Assembly (NCBI GenBank): GCA_965212205.1
Contig: CBDBUX010000011.1
Location: 372,001 to 436,000 of the forward strand
From: JAHEJJ01 sp965212205
GTDB taxonomy: Bacteria; Bacteroidota; Bacteroidia; Flavobacteriales; Flavobacteriaceae
Length of the DNA: 64,000 nt
Reading direction: 5' to 3'
A program made the position numbers and the translations under genes. This document shows, piece by piece, positions 26,969-36,135 of the stretch. The stretch's first letter is position 1, and every line of letters starts with the position of its first letter. The notes under the pieces were generated by a model that ran no database searches, had not been told where the DNA came from, and was given only the letters and a program-made list of their open reading frames with translations.

Positions 26969-27820
26969 TTATGAGAAAATTACTGTTTTATTATTATACA
27001 CCATCGTTTTGCGATCAACATGAAGTTGAACAGCCCTGGCCAGAACAATTTTCTCCAAATCCCGCCCCTTGGCGATCATATCCTTTACCGAATGGGAATG
27101 TGATACAGCCGCAACGTCTTGCTCGATAATCGGCCCGGCATCCAGGGCTTCGGTTACATAATGACTGGTGGCGCCGATGATTTTAACGCCTCTTTTAAAA
27201 GCGGCATGATAGGGTTTTGCGCCGGCAAAGGCCGGAAGAAAAGAATGATGGATGTTGATGATACTGTCTGGATAATGATCGATGATCAAAGGACTAACGA
27301 TCTGCATATAACGGGCAAGAACAATAAAATCTACCCCGGCAGATAACAACAGTTCCAATTGTTTCTTTTCAGCCTCCACGCGTTTTTCTTTACTGATGGG
27401 GACATGGTGGTAGGTGATATTAAACTGCTCAGCAATCGGTTGGAGATCTTTGTGATTGCTTAAGATAAATGGGATCTCGACAGATAATTCGCCACTGTGA
27501 TAACGGCTTAACAGATCATATAGGCAATGATTATACTTCGAAACGAACAGTGCCATTTTTGGCCGTTCTTCACCGGGGTAAAATCGATATTGCATCTTAT
27601 ATCGGACCGCCATTTGCTGTTCGAATTCTTTATCGAGCGCGTCGAACTCTATGGCATCCGCATCAAATTCTGACTGCAGACGCATAAAAAATACGCCTGC
27701 TTCTTCATCCACGTGCTGGTCCAGATACACAATATTGCCACCCTTGCTATGAATAAAGCCGGTAACGGTACTGATGATCCCTGATTGATCAGGGCAATGA
27801 ATAAGCAAGGTGGTTCTCAT
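26969..27820 (-). CDS. purU: Formyltetrahydrofolate deformylase
   Basis: 283 residues: N-terminal ACT domain (LLIHCPDQSGIISTVTGFIHSKGGNIV..) and a formyltransferase-fold hydrolase domain with INIHHSFLPAFAGAKPYH (catalytic Asn-His region), and GATSHYVTEALDAGPIIEQDV containing the catalytic Asp. It hydrolyses 10-formyl-THF to formate and THF, balancing one-carbon pools for purine synthesis. Length normal. Divergent to the IcmF gene. Confidence 0.95.
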   Translation of the reverse strand: MRTTLLIHCPDQSGIISTVTGFIHSKGGNIVYLDQHVDEEAGVFFMRLQSEFDADAIEFDALDKEFEQQMAVRYKMQYRFYPGEERPKMALFVSKYNHCLYDLLSRYHSGELSVEIPFILSNHKDLQPIAEQFNITYHHVPISKEKRVEAEKKQLELLLSAGVDFIVLARYMQIVSPLIIDHYPDSIINIHHSFLPAFAGAKPYHAAFKRGVKIIGATSHYVTEALDAGPIIEQDVAAVSHSHSVKDMIAKGRDLEKIVLARAVQLHVDRKTMVYNNKTVIFS

Positions 27821-27963
27821 TTACGTGATATTAGAGCGATAAAATTAGAATATTAGGAATGAAAGCTCAATACGTTCTACAATTTTTATATAATTCGAAT
27901 CACTTCCAGATTTTTTTTGCATTTTCCGTAAATTGCCTATTCTTAAAAATCGTTTTATTATCG

Positions 27964-30900
27964 ATGGAGCAATCTCAACCCTACACGCCAAAACATAAAA
28001 TCAGGATCGTTACTGCCGCTTCGCTCTTCGATGGTCATGATGCGGCCATCAATATTATGAGGCGCATTATTCAAAGTACGGGTGTTGAAGTGATCCACCT
28101 TGGACACGACCGTAGTGTGACCGAAGTTGTTAATTGTGCCATTGAGGAAGATGCAAATGCCATTGCCATGACCTCTTATCAGGGCGGGCATAACGAATAT
28201 TTTAGATTCATGTACGATCTGCTTCGCGAAAAAGGCGCAGCTCATATCAAGATCTTCGGCGGAGGTGGCGGAGTTATCCTTCCTAAGGAGATAGAAGCCT
28301 TGATGAAATATGGGATCACCAGGATCTATTCACCCGATGATGGCCGTCAGATGGGCCTGCAGGGGATGATAAATGATCTGGTATCACAATCTGATTTCCC
28401 TGTACCACCGCTGGAAATCCCAAATGGAAAAAAATTACCTGCCTTGCTTAAGCAGAAAAGTGTGCCTGTTATCGCACGACTCATCAGCCTGGCAGAGAAC
28501 AGGCCCGAAGATTTCGTAAAACATTTCAGTCCGATAAAACCCAGCACAAAAAAAGTTCCGGTATTAGGTATTACCGGGACCGGAGGATCGGGTAAGTCTA
28601 GCCTTGTCGATGAACTGGTCAGGCGTTTTATTATGGATTTCCCGGATAAGCATATCGGTCTTATCTCGGTCGATCCGTCCAAACGAAAAACAGGGGGCGC
28701 CCTGCTCGGTGACCGTATCAGGATGAATGCCCTGAACAGCCCAAGGGTCTATATGCGGTCTTTGGCCACACGTCAGTCTAATCTCGCCCTTTCCAAATAT
28801 GTCCATGAGGCAGTGGAAGTACTAAAAGCGGCAGAGTTCGACCTCATAATTCTGGAAACCTCCGGTATCGGACAATCCGACACGGAGATCATTGAGCACA
28901 GCGATGTCTCGATGTATGTGATGACACCAGAATTCGGTGCGGCCACTCAATTGGAAAAGATCGACATGCTCGATTTTGCCGACCTGGTCGCGATAAATAA
29001 GTCGGATAAGCGCGGCGCGCAAGATGCACTGCGCGATGTTCGTAAACAGTATGTCAGAAATAATAATCTTTGGGAGGCAGAAGCAGAATCGCTGCCAATC
29101 TTCGGAACAATTGCTTCACAATTCAACGATCCTGGCATGAACCGATTGTATAAGTCTGTCATGGAAACCTTGAAAACGAAAGCGAAGATCAACCTCGGAT
29201 CGACCTTCGAGATCACAGACGAAATGGAGGAAAAGGTCTATGTGATCCCTCCGGCAAGAACGCGATATTTATCGGAGATTTCTGAGAATAACCGCCTTTA
29301 CGATCAGACCGCCAGAGAGCAATCCCATGTGGCTCAACGGCTTTACGGCTTGTATTTGGCGATTGGTCAGTTGGCAGCAAAGAAGGTGGTTGTAAATAAA
29401 AAAGGAATAGTGGTCGATGACAAGGCGGTGAAGAACCCAGTGTTGAAATCACTATTGGAGGAATTTGAAAAACTCAAACGCGATTTGGATCCTTATAATT
29501 GGGAAATAATCTATGAGAGAGCCTCTAAGATCGCAAAGTATGCAGGAGACCAGTATCGGTATACGGTGAGGAACAGGGAAATCGTAATCGATACCCATAC
29601 CACTTCCTTGTCGGGATCTGCCATACCGAAAGTGGTTCTGCCCAGGTTCGAGGCCTGGGGCGAATGGCTTCAATGGTCGTTGCAGGAAAATGTGCCCGGA
29701 GAATTTCCGTATACGGCGGGCCTATATCCCTTTAAAAGAACCGGCGAGGACCCTACCCGCATGTTTGCAGGTGAGGGTGGCCCTGAGCGTACCAACAGAA
29801 GGTTTCATTATTTGAGCCTGGATATGCCTGCAAAGAGACTTTCCACCGCTTTTGATTCTGTAACCTTATACGGGAGTGATCCGGATCGGAGGCCGGATAT
29901 ATACGGCAAGATTGGAAATGCAGGCGTATCGATCTGCTGTCTCGACGATGCCAAAAAACTATATTCTGGCTTCGATCTCAGCGATGCAATGACTTCGGTT
30001 AGTATGACCATTAACGGGCCCGCACCTATGTTGCTTGGCTTTTTTATGAATGCAGCTATCGACCAGAATTGTGAGAAGTATATTCATGAAAATGGTCTGG
30101 AGAAAGAGGTGAGAGCTAAAATCAAAGGGCTTTATAAATCCAAAGGACAGGAAATTCCTGTTTACAGAGGAGACCTGCCCGAAGGTCATAATGGTCTCGG
30201 ATTAATGCTGCTTGGCGTAACCGGAGATCAGCTACTGCCTGAAGAGGTATACAACGAGATTAAAAAGAAAACGCTGAACCAGGTAAGGGGCACCGTTCAG
30301 GCCGATATACTAAAAGAAGACCAGGCACAGAATACCTGTATTTTCTCTACAGAATTTGCCCTCAGGTTAATGGGAGATGTACAGCAGTATTTTATCGAAA
30401 ACGATGTACGGAATTTTTATTCGGTTTCTGTATCGGGCTATCATATCGCTGAGGCCGGCGCCAACCCGATTACACAAGTTGCTTTTACATTGGCCAACGG
30501 CTTCACTTATGTGGAATATTATCTGAGCAGGGGCATGGATATCAACAAATTCGGGCCTAATCTTTCATTTTTCTTTTCCAATGGCGTTGACCCGGAATAT
30601 GCCGTGATCGGTCGGGTAGCCAGAAGAATTTGGTCTAAGGCTATGAAAGGGAAGTACGGTGCCGATCCGAGAGCTCAGATGCTTAAATATCATATTCAGA
30701 CTTCAGGCAGGAGTCTGCATGCCCAGGAGATCGATTTTAATGATATACGCACTACACTGCAAGCCCTGTATGCCATTTACGACAATTGCAATTCTCTTCA
30801 TACCAATGCCTACGACGAAGCCATAACCACTCCCACCGAGGAATCGGTAAGGAGGGCTATGGCGATACAGTTGATCATTAACAAAGAACTGGGATTGGCT

Positions 30901-31386
30901 AAAAATGAAAACCCATTACAGGGAGCCTATATTATAGAAGAACTCACGGATCTTGTGGAAGAAGCCGTATTACTAGAATTTGACAGGATTACTGAAAGGG
31001 GAGGAGTGCTTGGGGCAATGGAAACTATGTATCAACGCTCGAAGATACAAGAAGAAAGCCTTCACTATGAGACCTTGAAGCATACTGGTGCATATCCGAT
31101 AGTGGGTGTGAACACATTTCTAAGTTCAAAAGGTTCACCGACGGTTTTACCAGCCGAAGTGATCCGGGCTACTGAAGATGAAAAAGAAGCTCAAATTGAA
31201 ACGCTGATAAACCTTCATCGGGCTTCAGATGAAATTGCTGTAAAGGCGCTTTCTGAATTGCAGCAGACTTCTATACGCAATGAGAATATTTTTGAGAAAC
31301 TAATGGAGGTGACCAAGCATTGTTCGTTGGGGCAGATCACGCATTCCCTGTTTGAAGTTGGCGGACAATATCGCAGGAATATGTAG
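27964..31386 (+). CDS. icmF: Fused isobutyryl-CoA mutase (IcmF)
   Basis: ATG 27964 is chosen since the upstream 35 codons are AT-rich and not conserved-looking. 1140 residues in the IcmF order: B12-binding domain (residues 1-~145; SLFDGHDAAINIMRR, FGGGGGVILP), MeaI-type GTPase chaperone (P-loop GTGGSGKSSLVDEL ~203-216; ETSGIGQSD; NKSD), and the mutase TIM barrel (~550-1100; SMTINGPAPMLLGFFMNAAID, YHIAEAGANPITQVAFTLA, QTSGRSLHAQEIDFND). It interconverts isobutyryl- and n-butyryl-CoA with adenosylcobalamin; the GTPase loads and protects the cofactor. All domains appear complete. Confidence 0.96.
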   Translation: MEQSQPYTPKHKIRIVTAASLFDGHDAAINIMRRIIQSTGVEVIHLGHDRSVTEVVNCAIEEDANAIAMTSYQGGHNEYFRFMYDLLREKGAAHIKIFGGGGGVILPKEIEALMKYGITRIYSPDDGRQMGLQGMINDLVSQSDFPVPPLEIPNGKKLPALLKQKSVPVIARLISLAENRPEDFVKHFSPIKPSTKKVPVLGITGTGGSGKSSLVDELVRRFIMDFPDKHIGLISVDPSKRKTGGALLGDRIRMNALNSPRVYMRSLATRQSNLALSKYVHEAVEVLKAAEFDLIILETSGIGQSDTEIIEHSDVSMYVMTPEFGAATQLEKIDMLDFADLVAINKSDKRGAQDALRDVRKQYVRNNNLWEAEAESLPIFGTIASQFNDPGMNRLYKSVMETLKTKAKINLGSTFEITDEMEEKVYVIPPARTRYLSEISENNRLYDQTAREQSHVAQRLYGLYLAIGQLAAKKVVVNKKGIVVDDKAVKNPVLKSLLEEFEKLKRDLDPYNWEIIYERASKIAKYAGDQYRYTVRNREIVIDTHTTSLSGSAIPKVVLPRFEAWGEWLQWSLQENVPGEFPYTAGLYPFKRTGEDPTRMFAGEGGPERTNRRFHYLSLDMPAKRLSTAFDSVTLYGSDPDRRPDIYGKIGNAGVSICCLDDAKKLYSGFDLSDAMTSVSMTINGPAPMLLGFFMNAAIDQNCEKYIHENGLEKEVRAKIKGLYKSKGQEIPVYRGDLPEGHNGLGLMLLGVTGDQLLPEEVYNEIKKKTLNQVRGTVQADILKEDQAQNTCIFSTEFALRLMGDVQQYFIENDVRNFYSVSVSGYHIAEAGANPITQVAFTLANGFTYVEYYLSRGMDINKFGPNLSFFFSNGVDPEYAVIGRVARRIWSKAMKGKYGADPRAQMLKYHIQTSGRSLHAQEIDFNDIRTTLQALYAIYDNCNSLHTNAYDEAITTPTEESVRRAMAIQLIINKELGLAKNENPLQGAYIIEELTDLVEEAVLLEFDRITERGGVLGAMETMYQRSKIQEESLHYETLKHTGAYPIVGVNTFLSSKGSPTVLPAEVIRATEDEKEAQIETLINLHRASDEIAVKALSELQQTSIRNENIFEKLMEVTKHCSLGQITHSLFEVGGQYRRNM

Positions 31387-31404
31387 TAATATTAATTTGG
31401 CCTA

Positions 31405-31839
31405 TCAGAAACCAAAGCTGTCGTTAAGCCCCCATTGGCCATCCCGGTTGCGACCAAGCGATTTCCTCCAAATACGGAAAGTCTTTCGAAAACTTTTGAT
31501 CTCCTTCCGTAGCAAATTGAGGTATTCTTTTTCCTTTACACCATCTTTTTCCAGGCCATTACAATAAGAAATGATATTTCGGATCATGATGTTGATAAAA
31601 CGCACACTTTTCATACGATCGGCCTGAGAATCTGATGTCTCTGCTTCGGCAATGTGCTTGGGTATCAAAATCGCGTCGGTTAACAGAGAATCTGCAATAT
31701 GGTCGCGAAGACTATTGGATTGATATAGTTTTAGAAGATCTTTGTTGTAGGAAACAAATGAAGCAATTTCCCGGCTTATCGTGCACAGGTCTAATGCTTT
31801 ACGGTATACCGGAATCGACCGGAAGTTGTTTTGGGACAT
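31405..31839 (-). CDS. Helical protein, possibly four-helix-bundle (S23-like) family
   Basis: ATG 31839 (MSQNNFRSIPVYRKALDL) is preferred to 31857. 144 residues, nearly all helical and basic: YRKALDLCTISREIASFV, SLRDHIADSLLTDAILIPKHIAEAE, MKSVRFINIMIRNIISYCNGL, YLNLLRKEIKSFRKTFRIW. The first helix ('YRKALDLxxxI') and helix spacing resemble S23/23S rRNA intervening-sequence four-helix proteins, a weak match. It converges on icmF with 18 bases between stops and is divergent to an Lrp/AsnC regulator. Confidence 0.6.
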   Translation of the reverse strand: MSQNNFRSIPVYRKALDLCTISREIASFVSYNKDLLKLYQSNSLRDHIADSLLTDAILIPKHIAEAETSDSQADRMKSVRFINIMIRNIISYCNGLEKDGVKEKEYLNLLRKEIKSFRKTFRIWRKSLGRNRDGQWGLNDSFGF

Positions 31840-31918
31840 TATTTCTCTTTTCAGCAATTAGAGTAATAAAGTTACGGCCAAATCCAAGATGTTGACTTTA
31901 AAATAGTTAAGTATTTTG

Positions 31919-31926
31919 TATATTTG
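31919..31926 (+). promoter_or_regulatory. -7 element before the Lrp/AsnC gene
   Basis: TATATTTG, 38 bases ahead of the start codon; the nearest TTG (31892-31894) is 24 bases further up, slightly long spacing. Confidence 0.4.
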
Positions 31927-31964
31927 CTTTAAATATTAAATTAATTTAAACATTTTGCTTTGTA

Positions 31965-32438
31965 ATGAGAATAGATGATCTAAACTGGCGGATTCTTGTA
32001 GCGCTGCAGCGTAATGCAAGAGCATCATATTCCAGTATTGGCAGGAGAATTGGACTTACTCCTCCTGCCATAGCCGAACGCGTGAAAAAAATGGAAGATA
32101 CGGGTATTGTTGAGCGATATACCGCAAGGGTTTCTCATAATAAATTGGGGTATCAATTAAAGGCCATCATTACCCTTAAGGCATTTATGGGTAAGTTAAA
32201 ACCCTTCTTGCAAAAAGTTAAAATGTTAGATGAGGTGGTGAATTGCTATCGTATTACCGGGAATGAAAATATTATTATGGAGGTGATCCTCAGAGATCAG
32301 TTTCATCTCGAAAAGTTCATCGACATGCTGATTCAATATGGTGAAACAAGAACCAATATTATATTGTCTGATGTGATATCAGATGCCCCGATTACGAAAA
32401 ATCAACTTAACCGGTCGTCGGAAAAGACAGGCCAGTGA
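31965..32438 (+). CDS. Lrp/AsnC family transcriptional regulator
   Basis: 157 residues: N-terminal winged HTH (LNWRILVALQRNARASYSSIGRRIGLTPPAIAERVKKMEDTGIV, residues ~4-50) and C-terminal RAM/ligand domain (AIITLKAFMG, VVNCYRITGNENIIMEVILRDQFHLEKFID). Members respond to amino acids or small metabolites and often act on divergent or nearby genes; the divergent neighbour here is the helical protein, and the downstream gene is a secreted hydrolase. A possible regulator of amino-acid or nitrogen genes, without direct evidence. Confidence 0.93.
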   Translation: MRIDDLNWRILVALQRNARASYSSIGRRIGLTPPAIAERVKKMEDTGIVERYTARVSHNKLGYQLKAIITLKAFMGKLKPFLQKVKMLDEVVNCYRITGNENIIMEVILRDQFHLEKFIDMLIQYGETRTNIILSDVISDAPITKNQLNRSSEKTGQ

Positions 32439-32588
32439 AGTATAAATTTGTGGATCATTAATATAATTGCGTTCTTTATAAAGGCGCACCTTGGCTTCAA
32501 TACGGTACGCGGATGATCATAAATAGTGGGTCTTATCAGTATTTTGATAATTTCTAATTTTGGCCGGGTTTTTGATAAACCTTTTGGT

Positions 32589-34001
32589 ATGCAGAAAGTA
32601 TATTATATCTTTTTCCTGATCAACGCGTTCCTGGCGCTGTCGTTGCAGGCACAGGATTTTACTTTAAAGAAAGGTGTTATTTCCGATTCCATTCAAGGGT
32701 CGAATGATGAATCCTTTGCGATCTATCTGCCAAAAAATTTCGAAATGGAGAAAAGCTGGCCCCTGGTAATGGTCTGCGATATGCAGGGCCGGGGGAAAAG
32801 GGCAGTCTCCATGTTTATGAATGCTGCCGAAGCACAAGGCTATGTACTTGTAGGCTCCAATGACTTACATGACAGCACATCAATAGCAAATAACATACTG
32901 ATAGCCAGTAGATTATTAAAATCAGTTGGAGCGATTGTCTCTCTTGAAAAGGAGCGGGTCTATGCGGCGGGTTTTTCCTCAGGTGGGCGATTTGCCTCCC
33001 TTGTACCTTCATTCATAAAGGGATTTCGCGGTGTTATCTCGCTGGGAGCGGCCATACCGAACTACGAACTTTTGAGTAGTAAGAATATTTTTCACTTTAT
33101 CGGAGTGGTTGGGAATGAAGACTACAGTTATCCGGATATGCTCGAGGCCCGGACAACGCTTAAGAGGCTCAAATTCCCTAACCAACTTTGGGTTTTCAAC
33201 GGTGGGCACCAATGGCCCGAACCGAGATATATAAATAAGGCTATGTCTGCCATTACCTTATTGGCTATGGCTAAAGGTAAAATGCCCAAAGACAACTCAT
33301 TTGTAGCAACCAGTTATATGAGTGATCTGACTGAGCTAGGTGAGTTGATCCGTGAGCAACACCTTGTATCGGCCTACGATCATATGAATGAAATTATCAG
33401 TACGTATCAGTTGCATATGTCCATGGATTCTCTTCAGGCAGCGCGGAAGGCATTGCGTAAAAATAAGGACTACCGTACGCAGAGAAGGGATGAAAACGGA
33501 GCGCTCTTTAAAGAAACGCTGATGCGCGATGAGTATCAGTATAACTTACTGGAGGATATCAGTAGTTTGAACTATAACAATCTTGGTTGGTGGAATTACC
33601 AAATTGATGAGCTTAAGAAGTATGAAAAGAAACCGCCGGCGGAGCGTAAAATGGGTGTCCGCCTCTTATCTTATCTGAACGCACTGATAGAAGACAATAT
33701 CGACATAGAGGCGGCAGAGGGTCAGGTAAATGAAGAAATGCTCAGCTACCTTTGGATGCTGAAAACAATCACCGAACCGGATAATTTTGACTATTATCTC
33801 AAAATCATATCCGATAGTGCAAAGTATGAGGATTTCGGCACCTCACTTTTCTATCTTGAAGAACTCCTCAAAAGGGGGTATACAGATAAGGCTGCACTTT
33901 ATAATCTTGCCAATACAGCCCTTTTACGTATTACCCCTGAGTACAACGAATTAATTGGCAAATATCTTAAAGATGCCCGCTATGAGATTATTGAGGAATG
34001 A
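32589..34001 (+). CDS. Secreted alpha/beta-hydrolase-fold protein with helical C-terminus
   Basis: ATG 32589 gives a signal peptide (MQKVYYIFFLINAFLALSLQAQ). Residues ~30-230 look like an esterase/dienelactone-hydrolase fold: WPLVMVCDMQGRG, nucleophile elbow GFSSGG (AAGFSSGGRFA), FIGVVGNEDYSYP (acid strand) and the His in FNGGHQWPEP. Residues ~240-470 are alpha-helical, with TPR-like character (SLFYLEELLKRGYTDKAALYNLANTALL). Probably a periplasmic esterase or peptidase-like hydrolase; substrate unknown. Its last 14 bases overlap the stop region of the opposite DJ-1-like gene. Confidence 0.7.
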   Translation: MQKVYYIFFLINAFLALSLQAQDFTLKKGVISDSIQGSNDESFAIYLPKNFEMEKSWPLVMVCDMQGRGKRAVSMFMNAAEAQGYVLVGSNDLHDSTSIANNILIASRLLKSVGAIVSLEKERVYAAGFSSGGRFASLVPSFIKGFRGVISLGAAIPNYELLSSKNIFHFIGVVGNEDYSYPDMLEARTTLKRLKFPNQLWVFNGGHQWPEPRYINKAMSAITLLAMAKGKMPKDNSFVATSYMSDLTELGELIREQHLVSAYDHMNEIISTYQLHMSMDSLQAARKALRKNKDYRTQRRDENGALFKETLMRDEYQYNLLEDISSLNYNNLGWWNYQIDELKKYEKKPPAERKMGVRLLSYLNALIEDNIDIEAAEGQVNEEMLSYLWMLKTITEPDNFDYYLKIISDSAKYEDFGTSLFYLEELLKRGYTDKAALYNLANTALLRITPEYNELIGKYLKDARYEIIEE

Positions 34002-34734
34002 TGCAGGGCACCTGGTTCAGATCCCAATCGATAACCAATCCGCCCGCCAGGGAACGCGCGATATCTTCCCCATAGAGATACTGACATAAATAGAGGGCTG
34101 CTTCAAAACTCTTTGCTCCTCCGGCCGAAGTTATATACTTTCCGTCATGAACAAACAGCACACTGTCGGCTACCTTTAGATGAGGAAACATTCCCCGATA
34201 AGTCTTGATATCGCTCGGAAAAGTAGTGGAGGTTACAGAATCGAGCAATCCTGCTTTGGCCAGGACAAAGGCCCCGTCGCAATGGGAAGTTACAAATTCT
34301 GCACCTCGATCTGCCTTACGTACAAAATCCAACATTGCAGTGTCATCAAGATCACTGTTGAGATGGTGTTCTGCACTGGGTACAACCAGGATATCTATCC
34401 TCGGGATGTCTTCCGTTAAATAGTCGAAATCAGGGAGAATACGAACCCCTTCAAAAGTTGTAATCGGCTCTTTGGTATTGGCCACCGTAAAAGTGTTCAT
34501 CGGCTTAATACCTTTCCTGAACTTTGTGTGTTGAAAAATATCAAATGGCGCTGTAAACTCGGTATTGTAGGTGCCCTCCATAATCAAAAAAGCCACATTA
34601 TATACGCTGCTGTCGGTCTCAACAAAAGATCGGGTATCAGGCGTATCGCCCAATTTCGTTGCCCGATCTCCACAAGAGCTGAGGGCGAACAGGCCCCAGA
34701 CCAGGATAAACAGAATTAAGGTGATTTTTCTCAT
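33988..34734 (-). CDS. DJ-1/PfpI-family lipoprotein
   Basis: Start at 34734 (MRKITLILFILVWGLFALSSC) yields a lipoprotein signal; a longer frame would cover the MFS gene end. 248 residues with a class I glutamine-amidotransferase-like fold: VAFLIMEGTYNTEFTAPFDIF, IDILVVPSAEHHLNSD, and the nucleophile elbow VTSHCDGAFVLAKAGLL (Cys). Resembles the ligand domain of GlxA/AraC regulators but has no DNA-binding domain and is lipid-anchored. Its ATG overlaps the stop of the MFS gene (ATGA), so the two are translationally coupled. Enzymatic activity unproven. Confidence 0.85.
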   Translation of the reverse strand: MRKITLILFILVWGLFALSSCGDRATKLGDTPDTRSFVETDSSVYNVAFLIMEGTYNTEFTAPFDIFQHTKFRKGIKPMNTFTVANTKEPITTFEGVRILPDFDYLTEDIPRIDILVVPSAEHHLNSDLDDTAMLDFVRKADRGAEFVTSHCDGAFVLAKAGLLDSVTSTTFPSDIKTYRGMFPHLKVADSVLFVHDGKYITSAGGAKSFEAALYLCQYLYGEDIARSLAGGLVIDWDLNQVPCIIPQ

Positions 34735-35936
34735 CTTGATTTTCGATTTAACCGAATATTTAAAAACAAAAGTAGGAAAATACCAAGCAGACCGATGGAG
34801 GTGGCACCATACCAACTTATTTGATAACCAAAATTTGAGATGGATCTCATACCCGAATTATGCGCAAATATATGTGCCAGAGAAAATGCAATGTTGTACA
34901 TGGCCATATATTCGCCTTGTTTTCCTTTTTTGGCTCTTTCCAGTGCCCAGGCATTGGAGAAAGGGAAGATGATCATTTCACCAAATGTCATCAGGATCAT
35001 TCCGATGATCAGAATCCCGGACCAATCGGTAAAATTCAATATAAGGAAACTCATGGTGACCAGGAAAAATCCCAACATCATATTGTGAATTTTAGACCGT
35101 CCTTTTAGCTCCAGATATCTGATCAAAGGCATTTCCAATATAAAGATCAGGAGGCCGTTAAAGCCCAATATCAAACCGATTTGATTCTCGCTTAACGAGT
35201 GAATCTCGTTGTAATACAGGGGAACGGTGGAGAAGTACTGTACAAAAATAAAGCCGCAGAGGACCATGGCTGCGAAGAAAATCCAGTATGGCCGGTCTGA
35301 ATAGACCGAATCCGGGGTTTCGTTCGTAATGGTGTCTGACTCCCTGGCCTTCTTCGGATGTAGCAGGAGTAGCAACAAACCTACTGCGAACAGACAGGTT
35401 ACCCCATCAACCCAGAATAGACCGCTGTATCCAATAGTAGCAATAATAAAACCTCCTACCGCTGGCCCTGCCGAGAACCCGATGTTGATGGCGAGCCTGA
35501 TCAGAGTTATCGAACGGGTTTTGTTTTCTGGCTTACTGTACGCGCTCATGGCGACAAATGCAGCAGGCCTAAATGCATCGGCCACCATCATCAAAACAAA
35601 AATTCCAGAGCAAACCAGCCAGAAACTGTTCAAAAATTGAATAGAAATAAAAAGCAGTCCAGTGCCGATAAGGCTGGCCATCATGATCTTGTAATATCCG
35701 AATGCATCGGTGAGTTTACCCCCGATCCAGGTGCCAACCAGAGAACCTAAACCGAAAAAGGTCATGATCATCCCCACACGTTCCAGGGTAAAACCCAGGT
35801 CTTTGGTTAAGTATAATGACAGGAACGGAATAACCATGGTACCCGATCTATTGATCAAAGTTATCAAGGCTAACCACCATATTTCTTTCGATAATCCGCG
35901 AAAGGATTCCAGGTAATTATTAAGCAGTTTTTTCAT
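34731..35936 (-). CDS. MFS transporter
   Basis: Start at 35936 (MKKLLNNYLESFRGLSKEIWW); the open frame to 36008 reads through a terminator and is rejected. 401 residues, 12 predicted helices, MFS signature between TM2 and TM3 (GTWIGGKLTDAFGYYKIMMASL, the GxxxD..GR/KR loop). Possible drug or metabolite exporter of the DHA1 (MdtH/YfcJ-like) type. Its 5' region holds a 23-codon leader frame and a perfect terminator 8 bases before the start codon, suggesting transcription attenuation. Followed by and coupled to the DJ-1-like lipoprotein. Confidence 0.92.
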   Translation of the reverse strand: MKKLLNNYLESFRGLSKEIWWLALITLINRSGTMVIPFLSLYLTKDLGFTLERVGMIMTFFGLGSLVGTWIGGKLTDAFGYYKIMMASLIGTGLLFISIQFLNSFWLVCSGIFVLMMVADAFRPAAFVAMSAYSKPENKTRSITLIRLAINIGFSAGPAVGGFIIATIGYSGLFWVDGVTCLFAVGLLLLLLHPKKARESDTITNETPDSVYSDRPYWIFFAAMVLCGFIFVQYFSTVPLYYNEIHSLSENQIGLILGFNGLLIFILEMPLIRYLELKGRSKIHNMMLGFFLVTMSFLILNFTDWSGILIIGMILMTFGEMIIFPFSNAWALERAKKGKQGEYMAMYNIAFSLAHIFAHNSGMRSISNFGYQISWYGATSIGLLGIFLLLFLNIRLNRKSR

Positions 35937-35943
35937 TCCGGGC

Positions 35944-35972
35944 AAAAAAAAAGCCTGACATTCCCGCCAGGC
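35944..35972 (-). terminator. Leader terminator (candidate attenuator) of the MFS operon
   Basis: Minus-strand stem GCCTG (35972-35968) / CAGGC (35957-35953) with a 10-base GC-rich loop, followed by nine T. It stands between the leader peptide stop and the MFS ATG (35936). The loop segment CGGGAATG can alternatively pair with CATTTCCCG (36025-36017) in the leader reading frame, offering an antiterminator. Confidence 0.7.
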
Positions 35973-35992
35973 CAACTCTATTGTATTATCGT

Positions 35993-36064
35993 CTACATAA
36001 GACAGCACTGGACGTCCGGGAAATGCTTCACCTGAATGGAATAATGCTGTACTGTGGTAGTCAT
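35993..36064 (-). CDS. Candidate 23-residue leader peptide of the MFS operon
   Basis: ATG 36064 to TAG 35993. Sequence begins MTTTVQHYSIQVKHFPDV and ends QCCLM: two adjacent Cys codons sit three codons before the stop. A -7 element TAGATTTG lies at 36091-36084, 20 bases upstream of the ATG. The stop is 21 bases before the base of the terminator hairpin, the geometry expected for ribosome-controlled attenuation. The peptide is not a known leader to me. Confidence 0.5.
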   Translation of the reverse strand: MTTTVQHYSIQVKHFPDVQCCLM

Positions 36065-36083
36065 TGTTTTATATTTCTCCGAA

Positions 36084-36091
36084 CAAATCTA
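36084..36091 (-). promoter_or_regulatory. -7 element of the MFS leader
   Basis: TAGATTTG on the minus strand, exact TAnnTTTG. No TTG at the expected -33 distance, so an activator may be needed. Start site near 36077. Confidence 0.45.
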
Positions 36092-36135
36092 GCGAAAAAA
36101 GAGCTTACTTGTATCCGGGTTTCCCTTATATTGGT

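Noticed and set aside
35937..36008. N-terminal extension of the MFS transporter
   Set aside because: The added 24 residues would be read through a perfect terminator hairpin and T tract and have no transporter-like character.
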